Below are positions 1 to 7,253 of a DNA stretch of 8,196 nt, piece after piece (position 1 is the stretch's first letter; every line of letters begins with the position of its first letter). Position numbers and translations under genes: made by a program. Under the pieces are notes generated by a model that worked only from the letters and a program-made list of their open reading frames with translations, was not told the origin of the DNA and ran no database searches. The stretch comes from Yimella sp. (GTDB lineage Bacteria > Actinomycetota > Actinomycetes > Actinomycetales > Dermatophilaceae), in assembly GCA_030150425.1 (NCBI GenBank), contig JASLFY010000314.1:1-8196 (forward strand). Reading direction: 5' to 3'.

Positions 1-636
1 GTGGTCGGCGCGGCCGTACGCCACCAGCGTCGGCAGTCCGCGCATCACGTCGAGGAAGTGACCGGCCAACCGGGTCTGGGTCGCCCAGCGCCGCTGCGTC
101 GCCTCCTGGGTGGCCCGCCCGATCAGCGCGGCGAAGACCGGCAGCAGTGGCAGCGTGAGCAGCACGATCAGCGCGCTGGTCCAGTCGACGAACAACAGCG
201 CGACGACGGCCAACCCGGGAACGACCGCGGCAGCGACGAGGGCCGGCAGGTAACGGGCGACGTACGGCTCCACCGCGTCGGCGCCCTGCGTCGCCACGGT
301 GACGACCCGCTCCGGCGCCGGCCGCCCCTCGGCGGGCGCGGCCAGCATCCGGGCGAGGTAGGTGCGGCGCAGCTCGCCGCTGACCCGGGTGGCGGCCCAG
401 GCGGCGACCTGTTCGGTGGCCGCCGCGAGCAGTCCGCGGACCACGAACAGCCCGGCGACCCACGCGGCCGGAGCGACCAGCGACTGGCCGCGGACCAGTG
501 CGACGACGAGCCAGGCGATCGCGAACGCCCCGCCGATCGCCGCCGCCCCGGAGGCGGCACCGATCACGCCGAGCGCCAGCACCGGCGTACGGGTGGTCGG
601 CACCTCGCGGACCAGCCGCGGGTCGAACGGGCGCAT
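1..636 (-). CDS. cydD: CydD, transmembrane half of the CydDC ABC transporter (partial, C-terminus off the left edge)
   Basis: CydDC is an inner-membrane ABC exporter required to assemble cytochrome bd; thiols and heme have been proposed as its ligands. I translated 212 codons from the ATG at 636, with no stop before position 1. The product starts MRPFDPRLVREVP and has alternating hydrophobic helices typical of a type IV exporter membrane domain. It carries the segments GADAVEPYVARYLPALVAA (about residues 119-137) and FLDVMRGLPTLVAYGR (about 194-209), which match the CydD family. The ATPase domain lies outside the window. The start overlaps the cydB stop by one base (TGATG), which implies translational coupling. 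A GGAGG sits about 13 bases upstream, rather far for a ribosome site. It cannot be seen whether this is a separate CydD or a CydD-CydC fusion, which also occurs in actinobacteria. Confidence 0.93.
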   Translation of the reverse strand, partial: MRPFDPRLVREVPTTRTPVLALGVIGAASGAAAIGGAFAIAWLVVALVRGQSLVAPAAWVAGLFVVRGLLAAATEQVAAWAATRVSGELRRTYLARMLAAPAEGRPAPERVVTVATQGADAVEPYVARYLPALVAAAVVPGLAVVALLFVDWTSALIVLLTLPLLPVFAALIGRATQEATQRRWATQTRLAGHFLDVMRGLPTLVAYGRADH

Positions 637-1712
637 CAGGCCTGCACCGCCTCCGTCGCGTCGGGGTGGGGAGCCAGCGGGTCGTGCGCCGCCGGGATGT
701 GGTCGACCGACAGGCGCCTGCGGAACACCCAGTAGTTCCAGGCGCTGTAGAGCAGCGCGATCGGGGTGAACACCAGCGCGGCGCCGGTCATGATCTGCAG
801 CGTGAGGTGCGAGCTGGCCGCGCCGCTGACCGTGAGGTCGTACGCGGGCGAGGTGCTGCTCGGCATCACGTTCGGGAACAGCGCGAGGAAGTACGTCGCG
901 ACCGCCGCCGCCCAGGTGACGGTGGTGCCGATGAACGCCCACCCCTCCCGACCGGTCAGGTTCAGCGCGATGGCCGCGACCAGCGCGAGCGCGGCGACTA
1001 CGGTGGTCACCCACGAGCCGGCGCTGCCGGTGGTGAAGCCGATCCAGAGCAGCAGCACGACCGCCAACACCGCGGTCACGATGCCGAATCGCGTTGCGTA
1101 CGAACGAGCCTGGCTCCGCAGGTCGCCGACGGTCTTGAGGGCGAGGAAGTGCATCCCGTGGGTCAGCGACAGTCCGACGAAGACCAGGCCGCCGAGCAGG
1201 CTCATCGGGTTGAGCAGGGTGAACAGCGACCCGGTGTAGACGTAGTCCTGGTGGACGTCGCGGACGATCGGCACCCCGCGTACGACGTTGGTCAGGGCGA
1301 CCCCGAGCAGCAGCGGCGGCACGATCGACCCGATCACGATCGACAGGTCCCAACCGCGACGCCAGGCGTCGCTGTCCCGCTTGTGGCGGTACTCGAAGCC
1401 CATGTTGCGCACGATCAGCGCGACCAGGATGACCAGCAGGGCGAGGTAGAAGCCGCTGAACATCGTGCCGTACCAGGCGGGGAAGGCGGCGAAGGTCGCA
1501 CCGCCGGCGGTCAGCAGCCAGACCTCGTTGCCGTCCCAGAACGGGCCGATCGAGGTGAGCAGCACCCGCCGGCGGGTGTTGCCCTCGGCCGGGGTGTCAC
1601 CGCGGCCGAGGAAGGGCAGCGACATGCCGACACCGAAGTCGAATCCCTCGAGCACGAAGTAGCCGGTCCACAGGACCGCGATGAGGATGAACCAGAACGT
1701 TTCCAGAGTCAT
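636..1712 (-). CDS. cydB: Cytochrome bd ubiquinol/menaquinol oxidase subunit II
   Basis: CydB is the second integral membrane subunit of cytochrome bd, which oxidises quinol and reduces oxygen to water with high affinity. The 358-residue product has about eight or nine hydrophobic helices. It shows the family signatures GFDFGVG at 23-29 (D25 matches the proton-path aspartate of E. coli CydB), PFWDGNEVWLL at 57-67, FPAWYG near 77-82, FPNVMPSS at 279-286 and YSAWNYWVFR near the C-terminus. A polar tail of about 28 residues follows the last helix. The ATG at 1712 is supported by a purine-rich AGAAAGGG about 7 bases upstream that overlaps the cydA stop. Only 13 bases separate cydA and cydB, so there is no room between them for a CydX-type small subunit gene. 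Confidence 0.97.
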   Translation of the reverse strand: MTLETFWFILIAVLWTGYFVLEGFDFGVGMSLPFLGRGDTPAEGNTRRRVLLTSIGPFWDGNEVWLLTAGGATFAAFPAWYGTMFSGFYLALLVILVALIVRNMGFEYRHKRDSDAWRRGWDLSIVIGSIVPPLLLGVALTNVVRGVPIVRDVHQDYVYTGSLFTLLNPMSLLGGLVFVGLSLTHGMHFLALKTVGDLRSQARSYATRFGIVTAVLAVVLLLWIGFTTGSAGSWVTTVVAALALVAAIALNLTGREGWAFIGTTVTWAAAVATYFLALFPNVMPSSTSPAYDLTVSGAASSHLTLQIMTGAALVFTPIALLYSAWNYWVFRRRLSVDHIPAAHDPLAPHPDATEAVQA

Positions 1713-1725
1713 GGCGTGCCCTTTC

Positions 1726-3264
1726 TCAGTACGCGAAGGTGAGGCGGTCGTCGTCGGTGAGCTGCTGCGGTTCCTCGAACGGCTCGGCGCCCTTCTTGAC
1801 GTAGTCGAGGAACAACTTGATCTCGATCACCGCGAGCACCGCGTAGAGCAGCGTGTAGACGATCAGCGAGGTGGCGACCTCGGTCGCCGACGCCGCCGAG
1901 GACAGCCCGGTCTTGGTCGTCATCACGCCGTAGACCAGCCAGGGCTGGCGACCGATCTCGGTGAAGATCCAGCCGAAGCTGTTGCCGAAGATCGGCAGGA
2001 AGGGCACCGCGAGCGCCGCCCAGAGCAACGGCTTCGAGACGGTCGTACGGTCCTTGCGCAGCGCGACCAGGACCCACAGGGCGATCGCGGTGGCGGCCAT
2101 CCCGAGGCCGATCATCAGGCGGAACGACCAGTAGGTGCCGGGGACGTACGGGGTCACGGTGTCGGTCGCGGCGTACTTCAACCGGGCGTCGATGTACTTC
2201 TGCTGCATCGCGGTGTCGTTCGGGTACTGCTGGCGCGCCGACGCGGTGATCTCACCGACGATCGTGGCCGGCACGATCCCGTTGACCGTCGACACCTTGG
2301 CGTCGGCCGGGATCGCACCCTTGAGCTGGTTGATGCCGTCGACCTTGCCGCCGAAGTCGCCGGTCGCCAGGAACGAGAGCAGGCAGGGCACGGGGATGAT
2401 CGTGTGTCCGTGTGACCCGGACAGATTGCCGATGCTCAGCACCGAGAAGTCGGCGCACTGCCCGTTCGGCGGGGTCTCGTAGAGCGCCTCCGCGGCCGAC
2501 ATCTTCATCGGCTGGACCTCGGTCATGATCTTGCCCTGGGTGTCGCCGGTGATCGCGACGGCGAGTCCGGCCAGCAGCGTGACGACCGCGCCGACGCGGG
2601 CCGCCTTGCGGTACATCGGGCCGTCGGCCGGGACCGTACGCTGCCGCAGTTTCCACAGCCCCACGCCGAGCACCATCGCGCCGCCGGTGAGGTAGGCCGC
2701 GGCGATGACGTGCGGGAAGGTGACCATCTGCACCTTGTTGGTCAGGACGGCGACGAAGTCGGTGAGCTCGGCGCGGTTCTTGACCGGGTCGTACTTGTAG
2801 CCGACCGGGTGCTGCATGAACGAATTCGCGGCGAGGATGAAGTAGGCCGACAACAGGGTGCCGATGTGGACCAGCCAGATGCTCATCACGTGCAGCTTCT
2901 CCGGGATCCGGTTCCAGCCGAAGATCCACAGGCCGAGGAAGGTCGACTCGAGGAAGAACGCCAGCAGCGCCTCGAACGCCAGCGGGGCGCCGAAGATGTC
3001 GCCGACGAAGCGGCTGTAGGAACTCCAGTTCATCCCGAACTGGAACTCCTGCACGATCCCGGTCACCAGACCGAGCGCGAAGTTGATGGTGAACAACTTC
3101 CCGAAGAACTTCGCCAGCCGCAGCCACTCCGGGTTGCGGGTGCGCAGCCAGGCGGTGTGGAAGCCGGCCACGACGGCGGACATGCCGATCGTGATCGGCA
3201 CGAAGAGGAAGTGGTAGACGGTCGTGATGGCGAACTGCCATCGGGCCAGGTCGAGCGCATCCAC
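1726..3264 (-). CDS. cydA: Cytochrome bd quinol oxidase subunit I
   Basis: CydA carries the three hemes (b558, b595, d) and the quinol site of cytochrome bd. The 512-residue product has the expected ligands: H18 (RWQFAITTVYHF), H185 (TFPHVIAAA) and M384 with R382 (YWSFRLMIG). The channel and heme-pocket glutamates are E98 and E106 (FEALLAFFLEST). K254 and E259 in VQPMKMSAAEALYET match the quinol-interacting Lys and Glu of the E. coli Q-loop. The periplasmic loop from about 255 to 375 has two cysteines, C270 and C294, discussed as a finding. GWIFTEIGRQPW near 431-442 is also conserved. The start is GTG at 3264: GAAGGAG lies 6 bases upstream, and the product opens directly with the conserved DLARWQF. 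This is the first gene of the operon with cydB and cydD. Confidence 0.97.
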   Translation of the reverse strand: MDALDLARWQFAITTVYHFLFVPITIGMSAVVAGFHTAWLRTRNPEWLRLAKFFGKLFTINFALGLVTGIVQEFQFGMNWSSYSRFVGDIFGAPLAFEALLAFFLESTFLGLWIFGWNRIPEKLHVMSIWLVHIGTLLSAYFILAANSFMQHPVGYKYDPVKNRAELTDFVAVLTNKVQMVTFPHVIAAAYLTGGAMVLGVGLWKLRQRTVPADGPMYRKAARVGAVVTLLAGLAVAITGDTQGKIMTEVQPMKMSAAEALYETPPNGQCADFSVLSIGNLSGSHGHTIIPVPCLLSFLATGDFGGKVDGINQLKGAIPADAKVSTVNGIVPATIVGEITASARQQYPNDTAMQQKYIDARLKYAATDTVTPYVPGTYWSFRLMIGLGMAATAIALWVLVALRKDRTTVSKPLLWAALAVPFLPIFGNSFGWIFTEIGRQPWLVYGVMTTKTGLSSAASATEVATSLIVYTLLYAVLAVIEIKLFLDYVKKGAEPFEEPQQLTDDDRLTFAY

Positions 3265-3270
3265 GCCGGA

Positions 3271-3277
3271 CTCCTTC
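3271..3277 (-). promoter_or_regulatory. Strong ribosome binding site of cydA
   Basis: On the minus strand this reads GAAGGAG, six bases before GTG. It decides the choice of the GTG start at 3264 over an ATG two bases further on, which is in another frame. Confidence 0.85.
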
Positions 3278-3285
3278 GATGCTCG

Positions 3286-3310
3286 GTAGTACTACGGATG
3301 TTAGTACTAT
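3286..3310. promoter_or_regulatory. Twin palindromic operator in the cydA/LOG divergent region
   Basis: Two copies of the self-complementary octamer TAGTACTA lie at 3287-3294 and 3302-3309, with centres 15 bases apart and a CGGATGT spacer. The first extends to a perfect 10-base palindrome, GTAGTACTAC, at 3286-3295. The second overlaps my predicted cydA -10 and the first covers its predicted start site, which fits a repressor that binds two dimers on about the same DNA face. The regulator family is not identifiable. It does not look like a Rex site. The repeat is plain in the sequence; the operator role is inferred. Confidence 0.6.
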
Positions 3311-3325
3311 TCGAGATCGAAGCAA
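3298..3325 (-). promoter_or_regulatory. Candidate cydA promoter
   Basis: On the minus strand TTGCTT (3325-3320), a 16-base spacer and TAACAT (3303-3298) resemble -35 and -10 elements. Transcription would start near 3291 and give a leader of about 27 bases carrying the GAAGGAG ribosome site. Three of six and four of six consensus bases match, so this is a modest prediction. Confidence 0.4.
3310..3321. repeat. Small inverted repeat TTCGA-GA-TCGAA
   Basis: Five-base arms around a two-base centre, immediately beside the second TAGTACTA copy and between the candidate -35 and -10 of cydA. It could be a further protein site or chance, since short TCGA palindromes are common in GC-rich DNA. Confidence 0.35.
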
Positions 3326-3339
3326 AGTGCTGACAGAAT
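3311..3339 (+). promoter_or_regulatory. Candidate promoter for a leaderless LOG mRNA
   Basis: TCGAGA (3311-3316), a 17-base spacer and CAGAAT (3334-3339) each match four of six consensus bases. The -10 ends six bases before the ATG at 3346, so transcription would begin at or next to the start codon. This agrees with the absence of any purine-rich ribosome site before that ATG. Leaderless mRNAs are common in actinobacteria. An alternative -10, TACTAT at 3305-3310, lacks a good -35. Confidence 0.4.
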
Positions 3340-3345
3340 CCCCGG

Positions 3346-3888
3346 ATGACTGTCCGCCGCATCGCCGTCTTCTGCGCCGCCCGTGCCGGGGTCGACCCCG
3401 CCCTCCGGGAGGCCGCGTACGACACCGGAAAAGTGTTGTCCGAGAACGGAATCGGTCTCGTGTACGGCGGTGGCGGCAGCGGCCTGATGGGCGCGGTGGC
3501 GCAGGGCGCGCTGGACGCCGGCGGCGAGGTCATCGGCGTCATCCCGCGGTCGATGGTCGAGCGCGAGTGGGGCCGCCACGACATCACCCGGCTGGAGATC
3601 GTCGACTCGATGCACGAGCGCAAGGCCCGGATGGCGACGTACGCCCACGCCTTCCTGGTGCTGCCCGGCGGGATCGGCACCCTCGAGGAGTTCTTCGAGG
3701 TCTGGACCTGGCGCACCCTCGGCTACCACGACAAACCGGTGGCCCTGCTGAACACCGGCGGCTTCTGGGACCCGATGCTCACCGCCCTGCGCGCGATGGT
3801 CGACAACGAATTCGTGTCGGCGGCCACCCTGGACGACCTGATCGTCGCCGACACGGTCCAGGACGCCCTCCTGCACCTGGCGAGATAA
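3346..3888 (+). CDS. LOG-family nucleoside 5'-monophosphate phosphoribohydrolase (TIGR00730, 'lysine decarboxylase-like' fold)
   Basis: Members of this cytosolic family cleave the N-glycosidic bond of nucleoside monophosphates; plant and some bacterial LOG enzymes release active cytokinins from their ribotides. The 180-residue product has the whole signature set. It has a Rossmann-like start RRIAVFCAARAG, the nucleotide loop VYGGGGSGLMGAVA (39-52), GVIPRSM (64-70), SMHERKARM (88-96) with R95 as likely catalytic arginine, and PGGIGTLEE (107-115) with E114/E115. Length is normal for the family. The true substrate cannot be told from sequence; older 'lysine decarboxylase' labels for this family are wrong. 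ATG at 3346 is chosen because the conserved RRIAVFCA begins four residues in; no ribosome site is visible. It is transcribed away from cydA and its last two codons and stop lie inside the hairpin at 3881-3948. Confidence 0.9.
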   Translation: MTVRRIAVFCAARAGVDPALREAAYDTGKVLSENGIGLVYGGGGSGLMGAVAQGALDAGGEVIGVIPRSMVEREWGRHDITRLEIVDSMHERKARMATYAHAFLVLPGGIGTLEEFFEVWTWRTLGYHDKPVALLNTGGFWDPMLTALRAMVDNEFVSAATLDDLIVADTVQDALLHLAR

Positions 3889-3948
3889 CTGGTCCGGTTC
3901 GAGGGAACGCGAATTTTCGCGTTCCCTCGGACCGGACCAGTTATCTCG
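3881..3948. terminator. Convergent 33-bp hairpin, probable bidirectional terminator
   Basis: Arms 3881-3913 and 3916-3948 are inverted copies with TT between them. The only mismatch is T3899 opposite G3930, a U-G wobble in the plus-strand RNA and an A-C mismatch in the minus-strand RNA. The left arm starts within the last codons and TAA stop of the LOG gene. The right arm ends 9 bases after the ugpC stop. Neither side is followed by a U-run, so it is not a classical intrinsic terminator, but U-less hairpins at gene ends are usual in actinobacteria. Confidence 0.8.
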
Positions 3949-3957
3949 GCGCGTGGA

Positions 3958-5034
<1,077 letters not shown>

Positions 5035-5040
5035 GGAGGG

Positions 5041-6369
5041 TCAGGACTTCAGGTTCGGCTTGACCTGGGACTCGTACACCTTCGTGATGTCGGTGTTCAG
5101 CTGACCCAGGATCGAGGTGACATTGCCGCCGGCGACGATCTTGTCGAGCGCCTGACCGATCTTCTGACCGCCGCCGGGCACGAACACCCGGGCGTAGTCC
5201 TGCGGACGGGTCTTGGGCAACTGGTCGATGGCGATCTTGTACTCCGGGTGGGCCTTCAGGTACGCGACCTCGGAGGCCTCGCTGACCGCCGACTTGCGGA
5301 CCGGCATGTACCCGGTGCCCTGGCTGAAGGTCGCCGTGTTGGTGGCGTTGGTGAGGAACTCGACGAACTTGATCGCGTTCTTCTTGCGCTCGTCGGAGAT
5401 GTCCTGCGGGATGCCGACACCGGCGCCACCGGTCGGGCAGGTCTTGGCGCCGCCCGGAGCGGGGACGAAGCCGACGCCGACCTTGAACTTGGCGTCCTTG
5501 AGCACCCCGGTCAGGCCACCGGTCGACTCGATGAGCACCCCGCCGAGACCCGCGGTGAAGTCGCTGAGCGAGTCGGCCGAGGTGCGCAGGTAGCCGTCCT
5601 TCTTCCAGCTCTGCAGCAACTGCGCCGCCTTGACCGTGTTGGCGTCGGTGAAGGTGGGGGTCCACTCCTTGGAGTACTGCCCGCCCATCGACCAGACGAT
5701 CGACTGGAAGGTCCAGTCCAGGTAGTCGGCGCCGTCGTCGAGCACGATCGCGCTCTTGCCCGACCCCATCGCCTTCTGCAGCTTGGGTGCCCACTGGGTG
5801 AACTCGTCCCAGCTGTTCGGCGCACGGTCCGGCAGGCCGGCCTTCGCGAACGCGTCCTTGTTGTAGTAGAAGAGCACCGTCGAGCGGGCGTACGGCACCG
5901 CGTAGTGCTTGTCCTGGTAGTTGTAGTCGGCGTAGAGCCCGTCGACGTAGTCGTCGGTCGACAGGTTGTTCGCCTTCATCAGCGCGCCCACGTCGGCGAG
6001 CCGGTTGTTCAGCGCGAAGTTGAACCAGGTGACGTCGGACACCACGTTCACGTCGGGCAGGTTGCCGCCGCCGAGGGCCGCGTTGAACTTCTGCGCCGCC
6101 TCCTCGTAGTTCTTGCCGGCGTCGGTCAGCTTCACCTTCAGGCCCGGGTTCGCCTTCTCGAAGGCCGCGATGATCTTCTTCTCGAGGTCACCGGACTTGC
6201 CCGGGTGGTTGCTCCAGAAGTCGATCGTGTTGCTCGTGCCCTTGGCGTCCTTGGCACCGCCGGACGAGCTGTCGGTGCTGCTGCCGGTGCCGGCGCAGGC
6301 GGCGAGGCCGGTGGCGGCAGCGGCGGAGCCGACGAGTCCGAGGACACTGCGGCGGTCGATTGCAGACAT
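5041..6369 (-). CDS. ugpB: UgpB-like glycerophosphodiester-binding lipoprotein
   Basis: This is the extracytoplasmic binding protein of the importer, 442 residues. The N-terminus has a twin arginine (DRRSVLG, R6-R7), a hydrophobic stretch and a lipobox LAAC with C25 as lipidation site, so it is probably a Tat-exported lipoprotein. A Ser/Thr/Gly-rich linker (26-47) precedes a cluster B fold starting IDFWSNHPGKSG. Segments DAGKNYEEAAQKFNAAL, HYAVPYARST, WTFQS, CPTGGAG, GTGYMPVRKSAV and TRPQDYARVFVPGG strongly resemble mycobacterial UgpB, which binds glycerophosphocholine. The ATG at 6369 is preferred because AGGAG stands 4 bases upstream and the signal peptide starts there; the frame stays open far upstream into ugpE and beyond, but that extension is a shadow. 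The pocket residue at 216 differs from mycobacteria (see findings). Confidence 0.92.
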   Translation of the reverse strand: MSAIDRRSVLGLVGSAAAATGLAACAGTGSSTDSSSGGAKDAKGTSNTIDFWSNHPGKSGDLEKKIIAAFEKANPGLKVKLTDAGKNYEEAAQKFNAALGGGNLPDVNVVSDVTWFNFALNNRLADVGALMKANNLSTDDYVDGLYADYNYQDKHYAVPYARSTVLFYYNKDAFAKAGLPDRAPNSWDEFTQWAPKLQKAMGSGKSAIVLDDGADYLDWTFQSIVWSMGGQYSKEWTPTFTDANTVKAAQLLQSWKKDGYLRTSADSLSDFTAGLGGVLIESTGGLTGVLKDAKFKVGVGFVPAPGGAKTCPTGGAGVGIPQDISDERKKNAIKFVEFLTNATNTATFSQGTGYMPVRKSAVSEASEVAYLKAHPEYKIAIDQLPKTRPQDYARVFVPGGGQKIGQALDKIVAGGNVTSILGQLNTDITKVYESQVKPNLKS

Positions 6370-6373
6370 GGTT

Positions 6374-6378
6374 CTCCT
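6374..6378 (-). promoter_or_regulatory. Ribosome binding site of ugpB
   Basis: AGGAG on the minus strand, four bases before the ATG at 6369 in the 23-base ugpE-ugpB gap. It is the clearest internal ribosome site in this operon, which fits the higher amount of binding protein usually needed relative to the permeases. Confidence 0.75.
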
Positions 6379-6392
6379 GATGTGTTGGAAGG

Positions 6393-7253
6393 TCAGCCCT
6401 TGACCGCACCGGCGGTGAGGCCCTTGATCATGTGGCGTTGCAGGACGAGGAAGAGCAGCAGAACCGGCAGCATCGCCAGCACTGTGGCGGCCATGACCGG
6501 CCCCCAGTTGGTGATGCCGTCGTTGTTCTGGAGTTGGGTGAGGCCGACCGGGAGGGTGCCGCTGCGCGCGTCGTCGGACATCATGAACGGCCAGAGGTAC
6601 TCGTTCCACTCGTTGACGACGGTGATGATCGAGAACGCGATCAGCGTCGGCCACGACATCGGCAGGACCACCCGCCAGAGCAGCTTCAGCGGCCCGGCGC
6701 CGTCGAGCCGGGCGGCCTCGACGATCTCGGTCGGCACCGACAGGAACTGGTTGCGCATCAGGAAGGTGCCGAACGCGACGCCGGCCAGCGGGATGATGAT
6801 CCCCTGGTAGGTGTTGCGCCAACCGAGCTGGCTGACCAGCGCGTAGTTGGAGATCACGGTGATCTGGTTGGGCACCATCAGCGCCGCGATCACCACGATG
6901 AACACCAGCGTGCGGCCGGGGAAGCGCAGCAACGACAACGCGTACGCGCTCAGCACCCCGAGCACGATCTTCGCCGCGGACAGGATCAGCGTGATCAGCA
7001 CCGAGTTCTTGAAGTACGCCCAGAAGTCGATGCTCTGCGTCGCTTCGCGGTAGCCGTCGCCGGTCGGGTGCGGCGGCCACCAGGTGGCCGGCTGGGTGTA
7101 GATGTCGCCGCGTTCCTTGAACGAGGTGACCACGATCCAGAACAGCGGCACCGCGACGATCAGCAAGGTGAGCACCATCGCGGCGTAGCCGACGATCTTC
7201 GAGCCGACACCGCCGTGGTCGGTGGCCTCCGCCTGGTGTGCGCGGGCGGTCAC
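6393..7253 (-). CDS. ugpE: ABC importer permease, UgpE/MalG type
   Basis: This is the second membrane subunit of the importer, 286 residues with about six transmembrane helices. It has a first helix near 18-43, a periplasmic loop with WWPPHPTGDGYREA, and then the core. The cytoplasmic EAA loop EAARLDGAGPLKLLWRVVLP at 179-198 contacts the ATPase. NEWNEYLWPF (214-223) and the C-terminal QRHMIKGLTAGAVKG are typical of MalG/UgpE proteins. The start is GTG at 7253, which overlaps the ugpA stop as GTGA and is preceded by GGGGGAAGAA about 7 bases upstream. The frame is open upstream through ugpA, but that part is a shadow. Substrate type follows from the operon rather than from this protein. Confidence 0.93.
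   Translation of the reverse strand: MTARAHQAEATDHGGVGSKIVGYAAMVLTLLIVAVPLFWIVVTSFKERGDIYTQPATWWPPHPTGDGYREATQSIDFWAYFKNSVLITLILSAAKIVLGVLSAYALSLLRFPGRTLVFIVVIAALMVPNQITVISNYALVSQLGWRNTYQGIIIPLAGVAFGTFLMRNQFLSVPTEIVEAARLDGAGPLKLLWRVVLPMSWPTLIAFSIITVVNEWNEYLWPFMMSDDARSGTLPVGLTQLQNNDGITNWGPVMAATVLAMLPVLLLFLVLQRHMIKGLTAGAVKG

Noticed and set aside
1713..1725. A CydX-like small subunit gene in the cyd operon
   Set aside because: Only 13 bases separate cydA and cydB, and cydB overlaps cydD, so there is no room within the visible operon.
498..1742. A 414-codon plus-strand open frame opposite cydB and cydD
   Set aside because: The composition (Arg, Glu, Asp, Gln, His, Gly) is typical of a reverse-strand shadow, and the opposite strand clearly encodes CydB and CydD.
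3265..3345. A Rex-type site upstream of cydA
   Set aside because: I looked for a TTGTGAA-N4-TTCACAA-like dyad, known before streptomycete cyd genes, and none is present. The only dyads are TAGTACTA twice and TTCGAGATCGAA.
3881..3948. The long inverted repeat as an insertion-sequence end or an attachment site
   Set aside because: The arms abut with no cargo between them and sit exactly between two convergent stop codons, which fits a terminator better. Only a genome search for more copies could reopen this.
5041..7080. Reading ugpB as a 679-residue protein with a long N-terminal extension
   Set aside because: The extension overlaps ugpE in another frame, is low-complexity Arg/Ala/Asp sequence, and is followed by a perfect lipoprotein signal peptide with its own AGGAG site.
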